In this document: positions 60,107-64,000 of the stretch, piece after piece | Position numbering within the stretch: position 1 is the stretch's first letter | How the letters are laid out: each line of letters opens with the position of its first letter | DNA from: an uncultured Oscillospiraceae bacterium | Lineage (GTDB): Bacteria > Bacillota > Clostridia > Oscillospirales > Oscillospiraceae | Direction of reading: 5' to 3' | Length of the DNA stretch: 64,000 nt | NCBI GenBank assembly: GCA_934511165.1 | Contig: CAKSWA010000003.1 | Location: 3,828 to 67,827, forward strand | Made by a program: the position numbers and the translations under genes | Notes under the pieces: generated by a model | Seen by the model: only the letters and a program-made list of their open reading frames with translations | Databases searched by the model: none | What the model was told of the DNA's origin: nothing

Positions 60107-60817
60107 TCAGTCAAGGATTCTTCCGTCCGTGGAAATGGTCACGACCTGCCACGGAATGAATTTCCCGCTGTTCCGGAGGGCGGTCTTCGCCGCGTGCTCC
60201 AGCCCGCCGCAGCAGGGCACCTCCATGCGGACGACGGTCACGCTCTTTATATCGTTATCGCGGATGATCTCGGTGAGTTTTTCGGAATAATCCACGCTGT
60301 CGAGCTTCGGGCAGCCCACGAGAGTGATGTGCCCCCGGATAAACCGCTCGTGGAACGCGGCATAGGCATATGCCGTGCAGTCGGCGGCGATGAGCAGCTT
60401 TGCCCCCGCGAAGAACGGCGCGCGTACCGGGACGAGCTTGATCTGCACCGGCCATTGGGACAGCCAGCTCTGCGCCGCGGCCGGTACGGCCTCAGCGCCG
60501 GACGGCTCTGCGCGCCGGAGCGTTCTCATCCTCGTGCCGGGACAGCCGCCGGGGAGACTCATTCCCTGCCGCTGCATTTTCTTCTGCTTATTGGCAAGTA
60601 CCGCCTGTTCGTCGTAGGCGGCAGCCTCGCGTTCCACGAAGGAGATTGCCTCGGCGGGACAGGCGGGCAGGCAGTCGCCCAGACCGTCGCAGTAATCGTC
60701 GCGCATAAGCTGTGCTTTGCCGTTTACCATAGAGATGGCTCCCTCGTGACAGGCAGCAGCACATGCGCCGCAGCCGTTGCATTTATCCTGATCGATTTCA
60801 ATAATCCGTCTTTTCAT
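60107..60817 (-). CDS. 4Fe-4S binding protein paired with a Crp/Fnr regulator
   Basis: The product has 236 residues from ATG 60817 (MKRRIIEIDQDKCNGCGACA), GGAGG 8 bases upstream. The first cluster motif is regular (CNGCGACAAAC). The second reads YCDGLGDCLPACP, with five residues instead of two between the first two Cys. A linker with GGCPGTR follows, and a C-terminal part with DCTAYAYAAFHERFIRG, GCPKLD and VEVPCCGGLEHAA-like Cys motifs (MEVPCCGGL). Such proteins are found beside Crp/Fnr genes in anaerobes and probably act in redox or NO stress; the exact role is unknown. Confidence 0.8.
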   Translation of the reverse strand: MKRRIIEIDQDKCNGCGACAAACHEGAISMVNGKAQLMRDDYCDGLGDCLPACPAEAISFVEREAAAYDEQAVLANKQKKMQRQGMSLPGGCPGTRMRTLRRAEPSGAEAVPAAAQSWLSQWPVQIKLVPVRAPFFAGAKLLIAADCTAYAYAAFHERFIRGHITLVGCPKLDSVDYSEKLTEIIRDNDIKSVTVVRMEVPCCGGLEHAAKTALRNSGKFIPWQVVTISTDGRILD

Positions 60818-60854
60818 ATCCATACCCTCCTTGTGTTTTACGCTTGGATTGTAG

Positions 60855-60881
60855 TATAATGCTTTCAACAAGTCGGTTGAA
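60855..60881 (+). promoter_or_regulatory. Crp/Fnr gene promoter and inverted-repeat operator
   Basis: -10 TATAAT (60855-60860), with a weak -35 TTGTGT 18 bases upstream (60831-60836). TTCAAC-N6-GTTGAA (60864-60881) lies at the expected start of transcription, and another TTCAAC follows at 60884-60889. The dyad is a plausible autoregulatory Crp/Fnr-family site. Confidence 0.65.
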
Positions 60882-60903
60882 TTTTCAACGAAAAAGGTTT
60901 TTT

Positions 60904-61566
60904 ATGAAAGAATTTTTGCCAATCATCCGGTCGTCTACGCTCTTTTCTGGCATTTCCGAAGAAGAGCTCACGGCCATGCTCACCTGTCTTGAAACGAAAA
61001 CCGAGAGCTTCCCGAAGGATACGTTTCTGCTGCGCGCTGGGGATACGGCAGAATCCATCGGTCTTGTGCTTTCGGGCAGCGTTCTGATTGTGCAGGAGGA
61101 CATCTGGGGCAACCGCAACATTCTCTCCAAGGCCGGCGCGGGGCAGACCTTTGCCGCCGCCTATGCCTGCGCCCCCGGCTCGGTGCTGCATGTAAGCGCT
61201 GTCGCCGAAACGCCCGTCACGGCGATGTTTTTGAATGTAAAGCGCGTGCTGAACGTGTGTCCGTCTGCCTGCGAGCATCACAGCCGGATCATCCGGAACC
61301 TTCTCGGCGAGCTTGCCGAGAAGAATCTCCGTTTCGGTGAAAAGCTCACGCACATGGGCCAGCGCACGACGCGCGCGAAGCTCATGTCCTACTTCTCCGC
61401 CGAAGCGCAGCGCCTCGGGACATACGAATTTGACATTCCCTTTTCCCGGCAGCAGCTCGCGGATTATCTCGCGGTGGAGCGCAGCGGGCTGTCGCAGGAG
61501 CTGGGAAAAATGCGCGGCGAGGGGCTTTTGGATTTTCACAAGAGCCATTTTATTTTGAAGGTTTAA
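60904..61566 (+). CDS. Crp/Fnr family transcriptional regulator
   Basis: The product has 220 residues from ATG 60904. The effector domain (LFSGISEEELTAMLTCLE, FLLRAGDTAESIGLVLSGSVLI) has the cyclic-nucleotide-binding fold but lacks the cAMP-binding RxS motif and the N-terminal Cys cluster of Fnr. The winged HTH is at about 165-215 (IPFSRQQLADYLAVERSGLSQELGKM). It diverges from the 4Fe-4S protein gene and probably controls it and itself. Confidence 0.9.
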   Translation: MKEFLPIIRSSTLFSGISEEELTAMLTCLETKTESFPKDTFLLRAGDTAESIGLVLSGSVLIVQEDIWGNRNILSKAGAGQTFAAAYACAPGSVLHVSAVAETPVTAMFLNVKRVLNVCPSACEHHSRIIRNLLGELAEKNLRFGEKLTHMGQRTTRAKLMSYFSAEAQRLGTYEFDIPFSRQQLADYLAVERSGLSQELGKMRGEGLLDFHKSHFILKV

Positions 61567-61572
61567 ATGACA

Positions 61573-61602
61573 AAGAGGGACTGCCGCGGGGCAGTCCCTC
61601 TT
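61573..61602. terminator. Bidirectional terminator after the Crp/Fnr gene
   Basis: A 13-bp stem (AAGAGGGACTGCC with GGCAGTCCCTCTT) and a short loop, with ATAATATTT on plus. It separates convergent ends. Confidence 0.75.
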
Positions 61603-61609
61603 ATAATAT

Positions 61610-62541
61610 TTACGCATAGCAAAGGCATTTGTCCGGGCGAAGGCCGAAGGTGACGGTCGAGCCTTGGGCGATCGCCGCTTCTTCCGGCACTCTCACGCGC
61701 AGGAAGGGCGCATCCGCGCTGTCTGCGGGGCGCAAAAGCACGACCGAGCCGTTCAGATCGCGGATCACGCGGTCAACGTGCGCTGTATAATTCCCCTCGC
61801 CGAGCGTCACCGCGCCGTCCGGAATGACGACCGTGGCCGTCTCTGCTTCCGCTTTGAGTGGCAGCACGATATCCCAGCCGTCGAGCTTCACGCCGCCGCT
61901 GCACGCCGCAGCGGGCAGGAAGTTGGTGTTGCCCGTGAGGCGCGCTGCGCCAACGGTGGCGGGGCGGCGCAAAAGCGTATCCATATCCGTGATCTCGCCG
62001 GAGACGCCGTTTTCCATGACGCAGACCGTCTGGCAGTTGCGGCGGCACTCGCCGAGATCGTGGCTGACCCACAAAACGGGGCCGCCGAAGTCTGAAAACA
62101 GATCGGATAGCTCCAACTCCAGATTCCATTTCAAAAAACCGTCCAGCGCCGAGAACGGCTCATCGAGCAATATGGCGCGCGACTCCGAGGCGAGAATGCG
62201 CGCGAGCGCCGTGCGCTGCTGCTGACCGCCGGAGAGCTGGGCGGGGTACTTTTTTCCAGTCCTTCCAGCCGGAAACGGCGAAGCTCCTCCTCTGCGCGGC
62301 GACGCTTTTCGGCGCGGCTGCCGGAACGGATACCGCATTGGATGTTCTGCAGCACCGTCATGTTCGGGAAGAGAGCATACTGCTGGAAGAGATATCCTAC
62401 GCGCCGCTTCTGCGGCGTGAGGTTAATATGCTTCTCACTATCAAAAAGCGTTTCGCCGTCAAGGATGATATGTCCCTTGTCGGGCGTCATGATCCCGGCG
62501 ATGCACTTGAGCGTCACGCTCTTGCCGCAGCCGGAAGCGAC
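61610..62541 (-). pseudogene. Remnant of a molybdate-type ABC ATPase gene (5' end deleted, one frameshift)
   Basis: The frame begins in the Walker A motif (ASGCGKSVTLKCIAGI at 62541), so about 30 N-terminal residues and the start are missing. It runs through QKRRVGYLFQQYALFPNMTV, then shifts frame at six A's (minus strand; plus 62250-62255): one more A would join EGLEK to KYPAQLSGGQQQR. The ABC signature LSGGQQQRTALARIL, Walker B AILLDEPFSALD and WVSHDLGE follow. The C-terminal part with NTNFLPAA, ends in a TOBE-like domain (VTFGLRPDKCLC). It resembles ModC of molybdate importers; its partner modA and modB genes are absent. Confidence 0.8.
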
Positions 62542-62770
62542 GCTCGCTGTGCTTGAGCGCGAAATTCGCGCCATCCCCGTCGCCATGTGGGTGGAGGGAC
62601 TCAAGAGCACGCCGCGCGCCATGCTCTCGCGCGCCGTGGCCGGAACGAGGGGAAATACGCTCATTCTCAATGTTCCCGGCTCGGAAAAGGCAGCGCGGGA
62701 GAATCTCGGCGCTGTCGTCGGGACGCTTGAACACGCCATGTGCATGATCGCCGCCGAGGGGCATGGCTGA
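62531..62770 (+). pseudogene. Remnant of a MogA/MoaB-type molybdopterin gene (5' end deleted)
   Basis: The last 79 residues of a molybdopterin adenylyltransferase-like protein remain: PEATLAVLEREI, LKSTPRAMLSRAVAG, TRGNTLILNVPGSEKAAREN and EHAMCMIAAEGHG. The usual upstream GGTG motif is gone. The remnant starts exactly where the ModC remnant starts on the other strand (62531-62541), so one deletion removed both 5' ends and the space between two divergent genes. Confidence 0.75.
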
Positions 62771-62779
62771 GTCTTTCTC

Positions 62780-62808
62780 TTGAAAAGGGGCCGGGACGGT
62801 TATATACT
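62780..62808 (+). promoter_or_regulatory. Promoter of the DNA glycosylase gene
   Basis: -35 TTGAAA (62780-62785), 17-base spacer, -10 TATACT (62803-62808). Confidence 0.65.
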
Positions 62809-62852
62809 TTTATAGATAATTGCAGATAATTGCCGCGCTGGAGGATAAAGAA

Positions 62853-63356
62853 ATGGAAAAGGAATCGCTGCGCCACCCCTTCCCTGCGGTGTACGCAACG
62901 GATTCGCGGATACTGATCCTCGGCTCGTTCCCCTCGGTAAAGTCCCGCGAGCAGAGGTTCTTTTACGGGCATCCGCAAAACCGCTTCTGGCGGGTATTGG
63001 CGGCGCTGCTCGGCACGGACGTGCCGCAGTCGGTGGAGGAAAAGCGCGCTTTTCTCCTTGCGCACCGCATCGCGCTCTGGGACGTGATCGCCTCATGTGA
63101 GATCGCGGGTTCCTCCGACGCTTCCATCCGGAACGCCGTGCCGAACGACCTTTCTCCCATCCTGGAAACGGCGTCCATCCGGCAGATCTTCACGAACGGC
63201 GGAACAGCCCACCGGCTGTACCGGAAGTATATCTGCCCGCTCACCGGGCGGGAGGATATTGCTCTTCCCTCCACGAGTCCCGCGAACGCCGCGCGCTCGC
63301 TTGACGCGCTCGTCGATGCGTGGCAGATTGTGCGCGAGGCGCTGGAAGCCGAATAA
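62853..63356 (+). CDS. Family-6 uracil-DNA-glycosylase-superfamily enzyme (hypoxanthine-DNA glycosylase type)
   Basis: Removes deaminated adenine (hypoxanthine) from DNA. The product has 167 residues from ATG 62853 (MEKESLRHPFPAVYATDSRI), GGAGG 9 bases upstream. Family-6 landmarks are LILGSFPSVKSREQRFFYGHPQNRFWRVL (residues 22-50), IALWDVIASCEIAGSSDASI and the late LPSTSPANAAR, which carries the DNA-binding loop. It complements the family-4 glycosylase at 5334. Confidence 0.88.
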   Translation: MEKESLRHPFPAVYATDSRILILGSFPSVKSREQRFFYGHPQNRFWRVLAALLGTDVPQSVEEKRAFLLAHRIALWDVIASCEIAGSSDASIRNAVPNDLSPILETASIRQIFTNGGTAHRLYRKYICPLTGREDIALPSTSPANAARSLDALVDAWQIVREALEAE

Positions 63357-63364
63357 AGACAGGA

Positions 63365-63414
63365 ACAGAGCCTGCCGCTCCCTTTGGGAGATGCAGGCTC
63401 TGTCTTATTGTTTT
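63365..63414. terminator. Branched hairpin terminator between convergent genes
   Basis: Outer stem ACAGAGCCTGC/GCAGGCTCTGT (63365-63375 with 63393-63403), inner stem CTCCC/GGGAG, then CTTATTGTTTT on plus. Confidence 0.8.
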
Positions 63415-63427
63415 GGGGGTGTCCGCA

Positions 63428-64000
63428 TTACCGGCGGACGGGATTATCGCCCGACGTTCCGTCTGGCCCGCCGACGAGGTTGCCGTTCGTGTCCACATGG
63501 TAGTAGCAACGCTGGCCGTCCTCCGTGTACCAGAAATAGACGTTGCCGCTTGGGCGTCCTTCGCTGCCGTCGGCATAGTGGAATACATAGGCAACGATCC
63601 GGTTCTGCTCATCGTAGCGCAGCTCGTGGTAGTAGCCGGGGCCGAAAATATCCGTCGGATCGTACTCCACGTTGATGCGCGTGAGATCGCCGCGGTCATT
63701 ATAGATGTATGTTGTGAGCGTTGTGTATTCCTCATTGCTCCCGCTGAGGTCGGAACGTTGCAGCGTGGAGGCGATCTTCCCGTCCTCGCGGTAGGAGACC
63801 GTCTCGGTATTGAAGCTGGTGGTTCCCAGATTGGCCCATGTCCAAACCCGTTCCCAATACACCAGCCGTCCCTGTGCATCGTAGCGTGCCGTGCTCGTCA
63901 TGCCGTCGGAAATGCCGCCGCCTATTGAATTGGTCACAGTGGTAGTCCCGTCAGCGTTATGAGTATAACCTGCCGCTTCGAGCGGCACGCCGAAGCGCTC
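63428..64000 (-). CDS. YD-repeat-like protein, C-terminal part (5' end outside window)
   Basis: The frame is open from the right window edge (ERFGVPLEAAGYTHNADG) to the stop at 63428, so only about 190 C-terminal residues are seen. Repeated short beta-strand motifs resemble Rhs/YD repeats: ARYDAQGRLVYWERV, VSYREDGKIAS, YIYNDRGDLTRI and LRYDEQNRIVAYVFHYADG, spaced about 25-30 residues apart. It ends with NGNLVGGPDGTSGDN. It is probably a surface or secreted protein; the start and any signal peptide lie beyond the window. Confidence 0.7.
   Translation of the reverse strand, partial: ERFGVPLEAAGYTHNADGTTTVTNSIGGGISDGMTSTARYDAQGRLVYWERVWTWANLGTTSFNTETVSYREDGKIASTLQRSDLSGSNEEYTTLTTYIYNDRGDLTRINVEYDPTDIFGPGYYHELRYDEQNRIVAYVFHYADGSEGRPSGNVYFWYTEDGQRCYYHVDTNGNLVGGPDGTSGDNPVRR

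Noticed and set aside
62342..62530. Start of an intact mogA gene at 62342
   Set aside because: This part is antisense to the modC remnant; homology to MogA begins only at about 62531.

Overview
The window looks like chromosome of an anaerobic, spore-forming-lineage Firmicute (class Clostridia), most likely an Oscillospiraceae-type gut bacterium. I infer this from the high-GC coding sequence with strong GGAGG ribosome sites, the sporulation genes yqfC, yqfD and a ylbJ-like gene, a MurE with the DNPR motif of meso-diaminopimelate enzymes, the Firmicute order yqfC-yqfD-phoH-ybeY-era-yqzL-recO, ferredoxin-linked 2-oxoacid oxidation, and short modular palindromic repeats of a kind I associate with gut Clostridia. 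No rRNA, tRNA or CRISPR array was seen.

Layout. 1-2.9 kb: the 3' end of glnS, a palindromic repeat, a broken DUF6273 membrane protein gene, a small membrane protein and a frameshifted SnoaL-like gene. 3.1-5.2 kb: a pyrR-uraA operon behind a promoter and a PyrR-type attenuator. 5.3-10.3 kb: a family-4 uracil-DNA glycosylase, a DUF2156 protein, an acetyltransferase, a second palindromic repeat, a DUF3810 protein and a zinc-ribbon membrane protein. 10.4-11.75 kb: infC-rpmI-rplT with a leader attenuator and an AUC start for infC. 11.8-13.2 kb: deoC and an SSB-like gene. 13.2-25.9 kb: the division and cell-wall (dcw) cluster mraZ-rsmH-ftsL-pbp-murE-mraY-ftsW-murG-murA-ftsQ, then ftsZ, with murF, murD, murC, murB and ftsA absent. 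26-32.3 kb: uvrC-rsmD-coaD-coiled-coil gene, ptsH and mutS2. 32.4-38.4 kb: recO, yqzL, era, ybeY, phoH, yqfD, yqfC and a ylbJ-like gene, with two arrays of a 14-bp repeat at its edges. 38.4-42.3 kb: a two-gene chromate transporter, rlmD with a foreign-looking AT-rich tail, and a Fic gene.

42.5-59.2 kb is the most interesting part: a regulated catabolic island. It has an amidohydrolase, a PucR regulator, an old-yellow-enzyme-type flavin/Fe-S oxidoreductase, an APC-type transporter, an IclR regulator and a 12-gene operon. That operon encodes a P-loop ATPase, a four-subunit 2-oxoacid:ferredoxin oxidoreductase, butyrate kinase, PduL phosphotransacylase, a VOC protein, an enolase-superfamily acid-sugar-dehydratase-like enzyme, a phosphotriesterase/lactonase-like hydrolase, a D-2-hydroxyacid dehydrogenase and an SDR. 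Four copies of a 15-bp palindrome (consensus TGAAATTGAATTTCA) sit at the promoters of the oxidoreductase, the transporter, the IclR gene and the large operon, so these units probably form one IclR regulon. The enzymes suggest that a hydroxy acid or sugar acid/lactone is imported, dehydrogenated, hydrolysed and dehydrated to a 2-oxoacid. That is then oxidised to an acyl-CoA, and PduL plus Buk recover ATP. The substrate is unknown.

59.2-64 kb: a half-length MATE transporter gene, a divergent Fe-S protein/Crp-Fnr pair, remnants of modC and mogA fused head to head by a deletion, a hypoxanthine-DNA-glycosylase-type gene and the 3' part of a YD-repeat-like gene that runs off the window.
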